64,000 bases of DNA, from NCBI RefSeq assembly GCF_030159995.1, contig NZ_BSNM01000011.1, forward strand, positions 248,001-312,000. The letters are read 5' to 3'. A model generated the notes under the pieces. The model did no database searches. It was given only the letters and a program-made list of their open reading frames with translations, and was not told where the DNA came from. The DNA is from Litoribrevibacter albus. Its GTDB lineage: Bacteria > Pseudomonadota > Gammaproteobacteria > Pseudomonadales > Litoribrevibacteraceae. Of the stretch, positions 24,947-38,704 are shown piece after piece; within the stretch, counting starts at the first letter, position 1; each line of letters opens with the position of its first letter. The position numbers were made by a program, and so were the translations under genes.

Positions 24947-24963
24947 TCGTTAAAGTGATGGAA

Positions 24964-25929
24964 TTATGCGCTGAATAGTGCCCCGCAGTTTAATCCCTGA
25001 CTTTCAAGAATACCTCTTAAACGCTTCAACGCTTCAACCTGAATCTGACGAACACGCTCACGGGTCAAACCGATTTCTCGACCAACCTCTTCCAAGGTAC
25101 TCATCTCATAGCCTCGCAAACCAAAGCGACGGGCCAAAACTTCACGTTGTTTTTCGCTGAGCTGATCCAACCAGTGATCAAGGCTGCCACGAATATCGTC
25201 CTCTTGGGCCACTTCCGCAGGATCAGATACTTTCTGATCAGAAATAGTGTCTAAGAGAGACTTATCGCTGTGCGGACCAATCGGTGTATCCACTGACGTT
25301 ACACGCTCGTTCAAGCCAAGCATCTTCTTAACGTCACTGACTGGCTTATCAAGCAATTCAGCAATTTCTTCAGGTGTCGGTTCATGATCCAGCTTTTGAG
25401 TTAGCTCACGAGCCGCACGTAAGTAAACATTTAATTCTTTCACCACATGAATTGGCAAACGAATCGTTCGAGTCTGATTCATAATGGCTCGTTCGATGGT
25501 TTGACGAATCCACCAAGTGGCGTAGGTAGAGAAGCGGAAACCGCGCTCTGGATCAAACTTTTCAACCGCTCGGATTAACCCTAAGTTCCCTTCTTCGATC
25601 AAATCCAACAGTGTTAATCCGCGATTAATGTATCGACGAGCAATCTTAACAACCAAGCGAAGGTTACTCTCGATCATACGCTTACGTCCGGCTTCTACGC
25701 CCTTCTGAGCCAAACGCGCATAATATACTTCTTCCTCAGGAGATAATAACGGTGAGAAACCGATCTCATTCAAATACAGCTGTGTCGCATCGAGATTCTT
25801 CGAATGAGTCGCTGCTGCCAGTTTTACAGATTCATCATTGTCATCAGAATCATCAATTGTCTCATCAAACTCATCCACTGCGATGTCGTCATCAAGATCA
25901 ATGCTATGATTTTCTGCTTGTAGTGCCAT
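24964..25929 (-). CDS. rpoS: RNA polymerase sigma factor RpoS
   Basis: Stationary-phase and general-stress sigma factor of 321 residues. An acidic N-terminus is followed by sigma region 1.2 ([21 protein letters not shown]), region 2 ([16 protein letters not shown], then [16 protein letters not shown]), region 3 and region 4 ([12 protein letters not shown], then [17 protein letters not shown]). The length fits RpoS, not the longer RpoD. It lies downstream of nlpD, and in relatives the main rpoS promoter lies inside nlpD; the 100-base gap here has no obvious strong promoter. The order surE-pcm-DUF368-nlpD-rpoS is conserved. Confidence 0.97.
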   Translation of the reverse strand: MALQAENHSIDLDDDIAVDEFDETIDDSDDNDESVKLAAATHSKNLDATQLYLNEIGFSPLLSPEEEVYYARLAQKGVEAGRKRMIESNLRLVVKIARRYINRGLTLLDLIEEGNLGLIRAVEKFDPERGFRFSTYATWWIRQTIERAIMNQTRTIRLPIHVVKELNVYLRAARELTQKLDHEPTPEEIAELLDKPVSDVKKMLGLNERVTSVDTPIGPHSDKSLLDTISDQKVSDPAEVAQEDDIRGSLDHWLDQLSEKQREVLARRFGLRGYEMSTLEEVGREIGLTRERVRQIQVEALKRLRGILESQGLNCGALFSA

Positions 25930-26031
25930 GATGTTTATCCTTCTTATAGTTCACCATTGTTAACCTGACCCCTTAATCAGGCCTACATTAGAACAGTACA
26001 AACTGGCTCTGTTCTATTTCCTAGACGTTGC

Positions 26032-26829
26032 TCAACGTTTAGGTAAGTAGTGCAGCGGATTCACCGGCTTGCCATCTTTCCGAATTTCAAAGTGAAGCTT
26101 CGGTTGATTAGTTCCAGTGGAACCAATCTCAGCAATTTTCTGCCCGGCTTGTATGATCTGATTTTCCTTAACTAGTAGCTTATTATTATGAGCATAGGCG
26201 CTGAGGTATTTGTCATCGTGGTGAATAATCACCAACTTCCCATAACCTCTTAAGCCGCTACCAGCAAATACAACCTTTCCCCTCGCTGCCGAATAAACAG
26301 GCTCACCCAATTTACCCGCTATATCAATACCTTTGTTAAAACGAGCGTTTGAAGAAAAGGTTCCTATGACTTTTCCTTTGGCTGGCCACTGCCAGAGTAT
26401 TTTTCCTACAGATCTTTTCTCATTCGTCTGCCGAACTATTGGCACTTTTTTAGACTCTTCCTTTTTCTTTTTTACCACCTTGTTTTTATTAGTATTATTG
26501 GATTTTTTAGTCACCCTATTCTGGGTAGATTTCAGCTTAATTCGCTGTCCAGGATAAATGGTATAGGGTGCTTTGATGCCATTTGAAGCAGCTAACTGTT
26601 TGAAGTTTTTGCCATAATTCCAAGCAATGGAATACAGTGTTTCACCCTGACTGACTACATGATAGGTAGCTGACTTCTCACGACTGGAAAGTTTCTTTGA
26701 CTTGGAATAATCAATACTGGATACGGTGGCATAACCTGACTTACCCGCACAGCCACTCGTAAGCATGACTGCAGTAGCCATACTAATAATCAAGAGTATT
26801 CTGAGACTGTTAGGTAAACGAATAGACAT
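26032..26829 (-). CDS. nlpD: NlpD-like lipoprotein, LysM and degenerate M23 domains
   Basis: Outer-membrane lipoprotein that activates a cell-wall amidase at division. I chose the ATG at 26829 (265 residues) because it gives a lipoprotein signal peptide ending LTSGC at about residue 27. The longest frame would add 38 unlikely residues. A LysM domain (YHVVSQGETLYSIAWNYG) is followed by a Lys/Asn-rich linker and an M23-like domain. The first zinc His is replaced (NKGIDIAG) and the last pair reads LHFEIR rather than HxH, so it should be catalytically dead, as in NlpD. It is upstream of rpoS. Confidence 0.9.
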   Translation of the reverse strand: MSIRLPNSLRILLIISMATAVMLTSGCAGKSGYATVSSIDYSKSKKLSSREKSATYHVVSQGETLYSIAWNYGKNFKQLAASNGIKAPYTIYPGQRIKLKSTQNRVTKKSNNTNKNKVVKKKKEESKKVPIVRQTNEKRSVGKILWQWPAKGKVIGTFSSNARFNKGIDIAGKLGEPVYSAARGKVVFAGSGLRGYGKLVIIHHDDKYLSAYAHNNKLLVKENQIIQAGQKIAEIGSTGTNQPKLHFEIRKDGKPVNPLHYLPKR

Positions 26830-26951
26830 TAAAAACGTTCTGTTGGTTTTTAATGAAAATGTACTTGTTTTTGAACAAATTAGCCAAAAAACTTGTGAAA
26901 TGGCAGTAAGAGTAACCACTGGCGATGAACAAACCAGGATCACTCACTCCA

Positions 26952-27896
26952 TTACTGTGCGTGTAGCTGAGAGTTATCCGGGGCATTTCTGGCAATCAAG
27001 GTCACCAGAATGAAGCCTGCAATGAATGCCACCAAGCAAAGACCCAACTGAGGCGATAGTCCGGTCAAATCGGTATAAACACCGGGCATAACATTTGTCT
27101 GAACCAACGGCATCTGAGTGCCATCTGAGCCTAGTCGATACACGATGGTCATCTTCCAAGGCCATACTTTATACAAAGCGCCAATTAAAAACCCCGTTAA
27201 AATAGCCAACGTTTGGCTGGTGTACTTATCCAACATATGACTCAAAAACTTAGAGAAGGACATCAAACCAACGACACAGCCTGCAGCAAAGATCGATAAG
27301 ATTGACAGATTAAATTGATGAACCGCTTCAAGAATATAGCTATACATCCCCAACAATAAGAGGATAAAGCTCCCCGACACCCCAGGAAGAATCATGGCAC
27401 AAATAGCAAATGCACCGGACAAAAAAATCATCCACTGGTTCTTATCCAGCTCCACAGGTACAGCGGCCGAAACCAAATAGGCAAGTAAAATACCCAACAG
27501 CATCAGTAATCGCTCAATGAATCGCCACCGCTCCACTTCATTTAAAACAAACCAGGAAGACGCCAGAATCAAACCGGCAAAGAAAGACCATAAAGGTTCA
27601 GGGTAATGAATTAATGTCCAGGTCACGGCCTTCGCAAGACTCAAGATACTGATTAAGATTCCAGATCCAAGAATCAGTAAAAAAGTCCCATCCAGATAAC
27701 GCCATAACTCTGAGAATTTCGCCGATTTAAGTAGTTTCAGCGCTTGAAGGTCAAAACGATTAATGGCTGATAACAATCGACCATAAATCCCGGTGATGAA
27801 CGCAATGGTACCTCCTGATACGCCTGGCACAACATCTGCCGCACCCATTGCTAAACCTTTTAAAAACAATTGAATCTTCTGCGGTTTATCCATCAC
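26952..27896 (-). CDS. DUF368 membrane protein (PopT-type undecaprenyl-phosphate translocase)
   Basis: A polytopic inner-membrane protein of 314 residues with about eight or nine helices. The DUF368 signatures GAADVVPGVSGGTIAFITGIY near residue 20 (in two parts: GAADVVPGVSGG and TIAFITGIY) and CAMILPGVSGSFILLLLGMY in the middle form the internal PGVSG duplication. DUF368 members have been shown to recycle undecaprenyl phosphate across the inner membrane in Vibrio and other bacteria, serving peptidoglycan and LPS synthesis. It sits between pcm and nlpD. The assignment of that function to this protein rests on family membership. Confidence 0.85.
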   Translation of the reverse strand: MMDKPQKIQLFLKGLAMGAADVVPGVSGGTIAFITGIYGRLLSAINRFDLQALKLLKSAKFSELWRYLDGTFLLILGSGILISILSLAKAVTWTLIHYPEPLWSFFAGLILASSWFVLNEVERWRFIERLLMLLGILLAYLVSAAVPVELDKNQWMIFLSGAFAICAMILPGVSGSFILLLLGMYSYILEAVHQFNLSILSIFAAGCVVGLMSFSKFLSHMLDKYTSQTLAILTGFLIGALYKVWPWKMTIVYRLGSDGTQMPLVQTNVMPGVYTDLTGLSPQLGLCLVAFIAGFILVTLIARNAPDNSQLHAQ

Positions 27897-27939
27897 AAAT
27901 GCCTAGTCATTCCTTATTTATTGAGTTGCTCTTGCTAAC

Positions 27940-28599
27940 TCAGCGAATACCCGCCAACAGGGGCACAAATCGCGCAGGTTCAACTCGTTCAATCTCCACA
28001 CCAGAAGACGTACGATCAACCAAAGTTAAATATTGCTTATCTCCACCCACCGGGATCACCATACGTCCACCAATAGCCAACTGCTCAATCAGAGCTTCAG
28101 GTATCGTATCCGGTGCAGCAGTCACCATGATAGCATCGAAAGGCCCCTTTTCCGGCCAGCCCATACCACCATCAGTATGAAGAAAAGCGACGTTTGATAG
28201 TTCAAGCAGCTTCATTCGGCTCTTAGCTTTTTCTTGCAAAGGGCCTATACGTTCAACGGTATACACTTCATTGACTAACTGAGCCAATACTGCCGTTTGA
28301 TAGCCCGAACCAGACCCGACCTCCAACACTTTTCTTGGAGCACCAGCTTGAAGCAATAGCTCAGTCATTCTGGCAACGGTATAAGGTTGAGAAAGCGTCT
28401 GGTTGAACCCAATCGGAAGTGCAGTGTCTTCATAAGCCCGATGAGAAAGCGCTTCATCAACAAAAATATGTCTTGGAGTCGTGCGAATTACATTCAGCAC
28501 AATTTCATCAGAGATGCCTTCGTCTCTCAAACGCTGAACCAATCGTTCACGCGTTCTCATCGAAGTCATGCCTACACCGTTAAGATCTACTGCCTTCAC
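27940..28599 (-). CDS. pcm: Protein-L-isoaspartate O-methyltransferase
   Basis: Repairs isoaspartyl damage in ageing proteins using SAM. The 219-residue protein has the PCMT core: [20 protein letters not shown], then the conserved [13 protein letters not shown] substrate loop, the SAM site [18 protein letters not shown], and VYTVERI. The C-terminus ends [10 protein letters not shown], as is usual. It is ten bases from surE and precedes DUF368 and nlpD, so it is part of the stationary-phase survival operon leading to rpoS. Confidence 0.96.
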   Translation of the reverse strand: MKAVDLNGVGMTSMRTRERLVQRLRDEGISDEIVLNVIRTTPRHIFVDEALSHRAYEDTALPIGFNQTLSQPYTVARMTELLLQAGAPRKVLEVGSGSGYQTAVLAQLVNEVYTVERIGPLQEKAKSRMKLLELSNVAFLHTDGGMGWPEKGPFDAIMVTAAPDTIPEALIEQLAIGGRMVIPVGGDKQYLTLVDRTSSGVEIERVEPARFVPLLAGIR

Positions 28600-28608
28600 T
28601 GAGATGTC

Positions 28609-29361
28609 CTAAAATTTATTCTTATCCAACCATTGGCTAAGCTCTTCTCTTACACTGTGTTCACACATATCAAAGTGAACCGGCGTAATGGATACAAAGC
28701 CTTTTTTTATTGCATCGAAATCGGTGCCATCTGAATCATCTGCCACACTACCAACGGCCGACACCCAGTAACGAGTCTTCCCTCGCGGATCAATGATTTT
28801 TTCCGGTTTAGCGGCTCGCTGACGATGCCCCAAGCGAGTTACTTTAACTCCGGAAAGCTGATTCCACGGAAGGTCTGGTACATTTACATTCAGCACTGTG
28901 TATGGTGGCATTGGAATATCAGAGAGGCGTTCAGCCAGCATCTGAGCCACACGTTTAGCGGTATCAAGATGATGTAAGTTTCGATCCACATAAGAAATGG
29001 CAACTGCAGGCAAGGACAAACTACGCCCTTCCAGAGCAGCTGCGACAGTGCCGGAATATAATACATCATCCCCAAGGTTTGCACCCGAGTTTATTCCAGA
29101 AAATACACAATCGGGTTCAATACCTGCGATGCCATTCATTCCCAGATAGACGGAATCTGCAGGTGTTCCATCAACAGAGAACCAACGATCCTGAATCTCA
29201 GTGGCCATCAAAGGGCGAGTCAAAGTCAATGAATTACTGGCCCCGCTGTGATCTCGGTCTGGCGCACACACGGCCACCTCTGCCATGCCTTCTAAGGCTT
29301 GATGCAAGGCTTTAATTCCCGGTGCATTCACACCATCATCGTTTGAAATGAGTATTTTCAT
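28609..29361 (-). CDS. surE: 5'/3'-nucleotidase SurE
   Basis: A stationary-phase nucleoside-monophosphate phosphatase of 250 residues. The metal-binding N-terminus ISNDDGVNAPG places the acidic pair at Asp8 and Asp9. SGASNSLTL and SGINSGANLGDDVLYSGTVAAA (two parts: SGINSGANLGDD and VLYSGTVAAA) complete the active site. The length is family-typical. It is followed closely by pcm. Members can also hydrolyse polyphosphate. Confidence 0.97.
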   Translation of the reverse strand: MKILISNDDGVNAPGIKALHQALEGMAEVAVCAPDRDHSGASNSLTLTRPLMATEIQDRWFSVDGTPADSVYLGMNGIAGIEPDCVFSGINSGANLGDDVLYSGTVAAALEGRSLSLPAVAISYVDRNLHHLDTAKRVAQMLAERLSDIPMPPYTVLNVNVPDLPWNQLSGVKVTRLGHRQRAAKPEKIIDPRGKTRYWVSAVGSVADDSDGTDFDAIKKGFVSITPVHFDMCEHSVREELSQWLDKNKF

Positions 29362-29443
29362 AAGAGTAACCCAGGGCTCCTCGATAGCGTTAGACGACTA
29401 CTTTAGACTCGCAGTATGAACTTATATGAACTTCAGATAGCCG

Positions 29444-30454
29444 TTAATCTTCTCGATTTGGCTCCACCAAATTACAGACTTCCTTCAGACAACTGGTGGC
29501 ATAACTGCCCCTTGGCAAATCGAAGGTAATTTCAATATCACGGCCTTCCAAGACATGCCAGTTCATATTTCTTGGAATGACACGCAATGCCCGCTGCTCG
29601 GGAGAAAAACGTTTCTTCTTAAATTGTCCGAACCAACTTTCAGACTCAAGCTCAGAAATACTCTCTGGCAGCTTGGCTCTGTCATCAAACAAGTTAATGG
29701 CAGGATGGACTTCGCCGGAAGCACAACGTGCGTCCTCCACATCCTCAACCACAAAGCCTGATTTACTCCAGTCGAACTGACCAATTTCCCCTTCGGTCAG
29801 GTGATTCCAGCACTGAGACTGAATACGTTCCGAGAGCGTAATATTAAAGATATAAGAGCGAAGCGCAGATAGATACATACCTTCAAGAAAACGCTGACGG
29901 GGGCGTTTTCCAGTCGTCAGCCAATCTTGCGCTTTCTCCAAATTACCACGATGAAACCCAAAGCGCTGATGACCAAAATAATTCGGAAATCCTTGCTGTT
30001 TTACCAGCTCTAGGTTTTTAACCAAGGCGTCTATATCAGAGACATTTCTTAACGTGATGATGAAACGATTCCCTTCATGCACCCCTGTTTTTAATTTCTT
30101 GGTGTGACGGGTTCTGGAGAGAAAATCCACCTGTTTAAAGACAGGCAGGGAAGGCTCTGACTTTCCGGGAAGATGAACCGAAAACCACTGTTGAGTCACC
30201 GCGTTTTTATCTTTAAGACCGCTGTAAGCTACCGCATGTTTTTCTACATTGAAGTGTCGAGCCAAATCTCTGGCAACATCTTGGGTATTTTTTTCTGACT
30301 TTTTAACTTCAAGCCAAAGATGCTCCCCTTCTCCCGAAGGTTCGATGCCCATCAATTCAATCACCTGAAAATCCTCAGGCGCTAGTTTGAATCCGGCATC
30401 TGGAAGAGGGTCTGTGTTTACATTTACAAAAGGAAGAGAGAAAAGTTTATTCAT
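29444..30454 (-). CDS. truD: tRNA pseudouridine(13) synthase TruD
   Basis: Modifies U13 of certain tRNAs. The 336-residue protein has the catalytic Asp82 in [16 protein letters not shown], then NYFGHQRFG and the TRUD insertion domain, and ends with [13 protein letters not shown] and [13 protein letters not shown]. The frame overlaps the end of ispF by eight bases, so the two are translationally coupled, as in Pseudomonas. Confidence 0.96.
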   Translation of the reverse strand: MNKLFSLPFVNVNTDPLPDAGFKLAPEDFQVIELMGIEPSGEGEHLWLEVKKSEKNTQDVARDLARHFNVEKHAVAYSGLKDKNAVTQQWFSVHLPGKSEPSLPVFKQVDFLSRTRHTKKLKTGVHEGNRFIITLRNVSDIDALVKNLELVKQQGFPNYFGHQRFGFHRGNLEKAQDWLTTGKRPRQRFLEGMYLSALRSYIFNITLSERIQSQCWNHLTEGEIGQFDWSKSGFVVEDVEDARCASGEVHPAINLFDDRAKLPESISELESESWFGQFKKKRFSPEQRALRVIPRNMNWHVLEGRDIEITFDLPRGSYATSCLKEVCNLVEPNRED

Positions 30455-30926
30455 TCGCTATCAATACCACTGCATGGGCTTCCACACCCTCTTTACGTCC
30501 AACAAACCCTAATTTCTCAGTGGTCGTCGCTTTCACATTAATATCAGCTTGAGTAATGGCTAAATCCGAGGCCAAAAGCACTCGCATCTGATCAATATGC
30601 GGAGCCATCTTCGGTGCTTGAGCAACGATAGTGCAATCCACATTAATAACCCAATAGCCCCGATCTTTGAGTAGCTCCATCACATGACGAAGCAACTTAC
30701 GGCTATCAATGTTTTCAAACTCTGAAGAGGTATCAGGAAAATGCTGTCCAATATCACCCAACGCCGCAGCACCCAATAGTGCATCACACAGGGCATGAAT
30801 CAACACATCGCCATCAGAATGAGCAACAAAACCATGCGTATGTGAAATCTTAACGCCACCGAGAGTAATTAGTTCACCAGGGCCAAAAGCGTGAACATCA
30901 TAGCCATGACCTATACGGATGCCCAT
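30447..30926 (-). CDS. ispF: 2-C-methyl-D-erythritol 2,4-cyclodiphosphate synthase
   Basis: Fifth enzyme of the MEP isoprenoid pathway. The 159-residue protein shows zinc ligands in [11 protein letters not shown] (Asp10, His12), then the substrate segments [18 protein letters not shown] and DIGQHFPDT, and a C-terminus [17 protein letters not shown]. ispD lies just upstream, separate rather than fused. All motifs are complete. Confidence 0.97.
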   Translation of the reverse strand: MGIRIGHGYDVHAFGPGELITLGGVKISHTHGFVAHSDGDVLIHALCDALLGAAALGDIGQHFPDTSSEFENIDSRKLLRHVMELLKDRGYWVINVDCTIVAQAPKMAPHIDQMRVLLASDLAITQADINVKATTTEKLGFVGRKEGVEAHAVVLIANE

Positions 30927-30966
30927 ATTCGACTCCTTAAATAGAAAGTACAGACTGATAACATCA

Positions 30967-31665
30967 TTACCCAGCCCGTTGTTGAGTTAAAAACCACTCG
31001 GCCAGACTTAAATCTTCTGGATGAGTAATCTTAATGTTGTCCGTAGCCCCTTCCACCATAAGCGGAGAAAATCCGGCAAGCTCCATAGCACTGGCATCGT
31101 CAGTAATCTGAATTTTCTTCGATATGGCCTGCTCAATGGCATCTCGCAATTGGCCTAACCTAAACATTTGAGGGGTATAAGCCAACCAGATTTTGGAGCG
31201 ATCTAATGTATGTGAGACTTCAGCCTGAAGATTCACCTGCTTAACAGTGTCTTTTGCTGGAATACCCAATAAACCACCATCAAGCTGTGAGGCCAAATCA
31301 AAGAGCTTTTCAATATCAGATACCCGAACACAAGGACGAGCAGCATCATGCACCATCACCCAGGCATCGTCTGCCGCTATTTCAGTCAACTCGTACAAAC
31401 CATTTAAGACGGAATGAAATCGCTCCAGACCTCCGACCGCACAATGAACTTTAGGATGACTGGCATATTGGGAAGATGGCCAATATTCATCCTCGTCGGA
31501 CAACACCAACATAATGCCAGAAAGATTAGGAACGGAGAGTAAACGATGAAGCGTTAGATCGAGAACGGTGCGATTATTAAGGGTCAGGTATTGTTTGGGA
31601 CGGTCAGCTTTCATCCGGCTACCTACGCCACTGGCAGGAACCAAAGCCCAGAGTTCTTTATTCAT
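30967..31665 (-). CDS. ispD: 2-C-methyl-D-erythritol 4-phosphate cytidylyltransferase
   Basis: Third enzyme of the MEP pathway; joins MEP to CTP. The 232-residue protein has the nucleotide-binding loop [27 protein letters not shown] and [10 protein letters not shown], and ends in a [15 protein letters not shown] segment typical of IspD. ftsB precedes it by ten bases and ispF follows, as in Pseudomonas and E. coli. Confidence 0.96.
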   Translation of the reverse strand: MNKELWALVPASGVGSRMKADRPKQYLTLNNRTVLDLTLHRLLSVPNLSGIMLVLSDEDEYWPSSQYASHPKVHCAVGGLERFHSVLNGLYELTEIAADDAWVMVHDAARPCVRVSDIEKLFDLASQLDGGLLGIPAKDTVKQVNLQAEVSHTLDRSKIWLAYTPQMFRLGQLRDAIEQAISKKIQITDDASAMELAGFSPLMVEGATDNIKITHPEDLSLAEWFLTQQRAG

Positions 31666-31674
31666 GTTGGTTAC

Positions 31675-31959
31675 CTATTTCTTTTTATCGTCCACCAAGA
31701 GATAAAAAGTCTCGCCTTCTTTGATCATCCCCAGCTCACTTCGTGCTCTTTCCTCAATGGATTCCAGACCACTTTTCAAGTCAAGCACCTCAGCCTCCAG
31801 AACCTGATTTCTGTCTTTTAGCCGATCATTTTCAAAGGTTTGTTCTTCAATCTCATCCTGTAAACGCCATATATGAGTAATACTGGCTTCTCCCAGCCAC
31901 AGGCGTGCCTGAAGCATAAGAATCAATACCACTAAAGCGCCACACATTAATTGATACAT
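31675..31959 (-). CDS. ftsB: Cell division protein FtsB
   Basis: A small bitopic division protein that joins FtsL and FtsQ. Its 94 residues contain an N-terminal transmembrane helix (about 5-20) and a coiled coil (about 28-70; LQDEIEEQTFENDRLKDRNQ) ending in RARSELGMIKEGETFY, the FtsB signature. It lies between eno and ispD, the standard place for this gene. Confidence 0.94.
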   Translation of the reverse strand: MYQLMCGALVVLILMLQARLWLGEASITHIWRLQDEIEEQTFENDRLKDRNQVLEAEVLDLKSGLESIEERARSELGMIKEGETFYLLVDDKKK

Positions 31960-32037
31960 TGAAAACCAAACAACAAATCAAAGTAGATAAAAAGGATTCA
32001 GGCAGTAAGCGACCAACAAATCCTGTCGCCCATAACA

Positions 32038-32066
32038 GAAAGGGGAAACCTGTGGTTTCCCCTTTC
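32038..32066 (-). terminator. Hairpin terminator after eno
   Basis: A 13-bp perfect stem GAAAGGGGAAACC / GGTTTCCCCTTTC with a three-base loop follows eno by about 27 bases. The T stretch on the minus strand is interrupted (TTTCTGTTAT), so read-through into ftsB is possible. Confidence 0.7.
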
Positions 32067-32092
32067 TTTAAGATAAAAGAACCAATGCAATA

Positions 32093-33406
<1,314 letters not shown>

Positions 33407-33470
33407 TTATAAATCAAATAACTAAATTCTGTATTGAAGCGTTTCTGAAAAACGCTCCCAATTTACGTGT

Positions 33471-36095
<2,625 letters not shown>

Positions 36096-36150
36096 TCATT
36101 TTTGTAAACACCACCGACAGATGGTGAAAATTCATGCCTTATTGATTATT

Positions 36151-37497
36151 TTATCGATGCCAGACCACCTTCCATCCAAGCCGATCATCTTCACAAACGC
36201 ACAATTGATCAAAAGCCAGATCAGCCACAGCCAGCAAAGTCTGATTGGAGTATAGCAACGGAATGTTAGAACGTTGCCACGGAGGTATCGCCTGCTCCTG
36301 AAACCACTTTTTCAAGTCTTTCGATTGAGAGTGACCTACAGGTCTGAAATGCTCTCCGCCTTTTCGATAACACACCTCAATCTGAGAATGCGTAATTCGT
36401 TGACCACTGACCGCCGGTTCAAATATCAAATGACTGCCATCAGGTAAAAACAGCTCGCCAGAGCAATTCTCTTCCAACTTGATTGAGCAACGCCAGTGAC
36501 TCAAATCCAAGTGTTGCCGAGAAGGCACTAGATAGAGTCGATTCTGAAATCGTCGATACTCGAATTCACCCACCCGAAGTACCGCCTTGGCATCTTGCGG
36601 AGAATGAATCACTTCATTCAATAACACTCGAAGCTGCTCATTTGATAAAGAATAACCTGACCGTCTTCTAACCCAATGGGATAGCAATCCGCACTGTTCG
36701 GATTCAGGCAGCTCAGAAAGCGCATTAAGATCTAACGCCTCTAAACTCCGATATTGGTCTAACCATTGATCCCGATAATAAGCCAAGTTTTCTGCGTCTT
36801 GCGATATCACCTTTACGGAGCGAGAAACCGAATTCAAAAAACGAGGCCAACGAGCAATGAAAGTCGGAAGAATTTGATGACGAAGATAGTTTCGATCATA
36901 GGCTTCAAAGGCATTGCTTTCATCCTCTACCCAGTGCAAATTACGACGTTGAGCGTAACTCTTTAAATCCTCTCTGGATTCATCAATCAAAGGCCGAAAC
37001 AACAAGCCCTGGTTAAGCGCACGTTTTTTGGGTATTCCCGACAATCCCGTTAAGCCTGAGCCACGAGCTAACCGCTGAAGAAAGGTCTCCGCCTGATCAT
37101 TCAAGTGATGCCCCATCAGCAGCACTTCATTCGGCTTCAAGGTAGACTCGAATACTTGATAGCGAGCTTTACGTGCATTCTCTTCAAACGAGCCACGTAT
37201 ATCGACCGATACCCGCTCGATAATTGCTTCGATATTTCCTGAATAAGATTCAGCCGTAGTTTGACAAAACTCAACCCAATCATCGGCATTCTCACTGATG
37301 CCATGATGGACATGTAAAATGCGAACAGGGAGATCACTTGAAGACGCCACCAACAAATCCAGCAGCACACGAGAATCCAAACCACCACTGAAAGCAACAC
37401 ACCAACCACTTACATGGTTGGTATTTAGCAAATCATGAATTTGATTAGAAAAACGATCCGAGAGATCAGAGGAGTGTTTTTGATTCATGCTATTCAC
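36151..37497 (-). CDS. tilS: tRNA(Ile)-lysidine synthase TilS
   Basis: Converts C34 of the AUA-reading tRNA-Ile to lysidine. The 448-residue protein has the PP-loop FSGGLDSRVL (SGGLDS at 37-42), then HVHHGISENADDW, HHLNDQAETFLQRLARGSGLTG (in two overlapping parts), and a C-terminal TilS substrate domain containing RKGGEHFRPVGH. It sits between accA and pyrG, as in relatives. Confidence 0.95.
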   Translation of the reverse strand: MNSMNQKHSSDLSDRFSNQIHDLLNTNHVSGWCVAFSGGLDSRVLLDLLVASSSDLPVRILHVHHGISENADDWVEFCQTTAESYSGNIEAIIERVSVDIRGSFEENARKARYQVFESTLKPNEVLLMGHHLNDQAETFLQRLARGSGLTGLSGIPKKRALNQGLLFRPLIDESREDLKSYAQRRNLHWVEDESNAFEAYDRNYLRHQILPTFIARWPRFLNSVSRSVKVISQDAENLAYYRDQWLDQYRSLEALDLNALSELPESEQCGLLSHWVRRRSGYSLSNEQLRVLLNEVIHSPQDAKAVLRVGEFEYRRFQNRLYLVPSRQHLDLSHWRCSIKLEENCSGELFLPDGSHLIFEPAVSGQRITHSQIEVCYRKGGEHFRPVGHSQSKDLKKWFQEQAIPPWQRSNIPLLYSNQTLLAVADLAFDQLCVCEDDRLGWKVVWHR

Positions 37498-37503
37498 TAC
37501 TAA

Positions 37504-37542
37504 TTAGCAAACATAGTTAGCAAAAATGGTTAGCAATAATCA
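37504..37542. repeat. 13-bp tandem repeat, 3 copies, accA-tilS spacer
   Basis: Three imperfect 13-base units beginning TTAGCAA (TTAGCAAACATAG, TTAGCAAAAATGG, TTAGCAATAATCA) fill almost the entire 47-base gap between accA and tilS. No known binding site matches. Confidence 0.85.
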
Positions 37543-37544
37543 AG

Positions 37545-38495
37545 CTAGTTCTGACCGTATGACATCAGGCGCTCATATCGACGATCAAGCAGTTGATCCA
37601 TTGGAAGTTGTTCCAGTTTTTCAAGCTGCTTAACCAGCACCTGCTTCAAATGTCCGGCCATTTGCTGCGGATCTCTGTGTGCACCACCCAATGGTTCATC
37701 GAGTACCTGATCTACAAGCCCCAAACTTAATAAGCGATCTGCCGTAACACCCATGGACTCAGCCGCTTCCGGAGCCTTCTCGGCACTCTTCCATAAAATA
37801 GAAGCACAGCCTTCTGGTGAAATAACCGAATAGATGGAATATTTTAGCATGATCAGATGATCACACACGCCGATGCCCAGAGCACCACCAGAACCACCTT
37901 CGCCAATCACACAAGAGATAACCGGTACATTGAGATGAGACATGACAGCTAAATTATGAGCAATTGCCTGACTTTGCCCTCGTTCTTCGGCATCAATCCC
38001 CGGATAAGCGCCCGGCGTATCAATAAACGTCAGAATTGGTAATTTGAAGCGTTCAGCCATTTCCATAATTCGACACGCCTTACGATAGCCTTCCGGCTTC
38101 GGCATACCGAAATTGCGACGCACCTTCTCTTTTACATTACGACCTTTCTGATGACCAATCACCATCACAGGACGCCCTTCCAGACGAGCGATACCACAAA
38201 CAATCGCAGGGTCATCAGCAAAGCTGCGATCACCATGCAATTCATCGAATTCGTCGAACAGGTATTTAATGTAATCGAGGGTATAAGGTCTAAGAGGATG
38301 GCGTGACACCTGAGTCACTTGCCAAGGGCTTAGTTCAGAAAAAATAGACTCGGTCAGAGCCGTACTTTTATTTTGAAGCCTTTGTATCTCTTCTTGAATA
38401 TTTAATTCATTATCATTGCCAACCAAACGGAGCTCTTCAATCTTATCCTGAAGCTCAGCAATCGGTTGTTCAAAATCAAGATACTGTGAATTCAT
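37545..38495 (-). CDS. accA: Acetyl-CoA carboxylase carboxyltransferase subunit alpha
   Basis: Transfers CO2 from biotin to acetyl-CoA with AccD, the first step of fatty-acid synthesis. The 316-residue protein shows [17 protein letters not shown] at the N-terminus, then [38 protein letters not shown] and [13 protein letters not shown], with the usual helical C-terminus. It lies between dnaE and tilS, as in Pseudomonas. Confidence 0.98.
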   Translation of the reverse strand: MNSQYLDFEQPIAELQDKIEELRLVGNDNELNIQEEIQRLQNKSTALTESIFSELSPWQVTQVSRHPLRPYTLDYIKYLFDEFDELHGDRSFADDPAIVCGIARLEGRPVMVIGHQKGRNVKEKVRRNFGMPKPEGYRKACRIMEMAERFKLPILTFIDTPGAYPGIDAEERGQSQAIAHNLAVMSHLNVPVISCVIGEGGSGGALGIGVCDHLIMLKYSIYSVISPEGCASILWKSAEKAPEAAESMGVTADRLLSLGLVDQVLDEPLGGAHRDPQQMAGHLKQVLVKQLEKLEQLPMDQLLDRRYERLMSYGQN

Positions 38496-38704
38496 TCACT
38501 ACTCGCCTAACGGGACCGTTACTATTGTCTCTCCCCCAGACCATAAGATGACACGTCTGCAAGCAAGAGCACTAACCAACATAATTAAAAGATCAAAATC
38601 GGTTCCATTCCACCACTGCATTGAAAACATCTCGAATCAAGACAATCCAAATCAAAACAACAGCAGTGGAAGTGAGAATATTTTGTATTCTATCTCAAAT
38701 TCTG

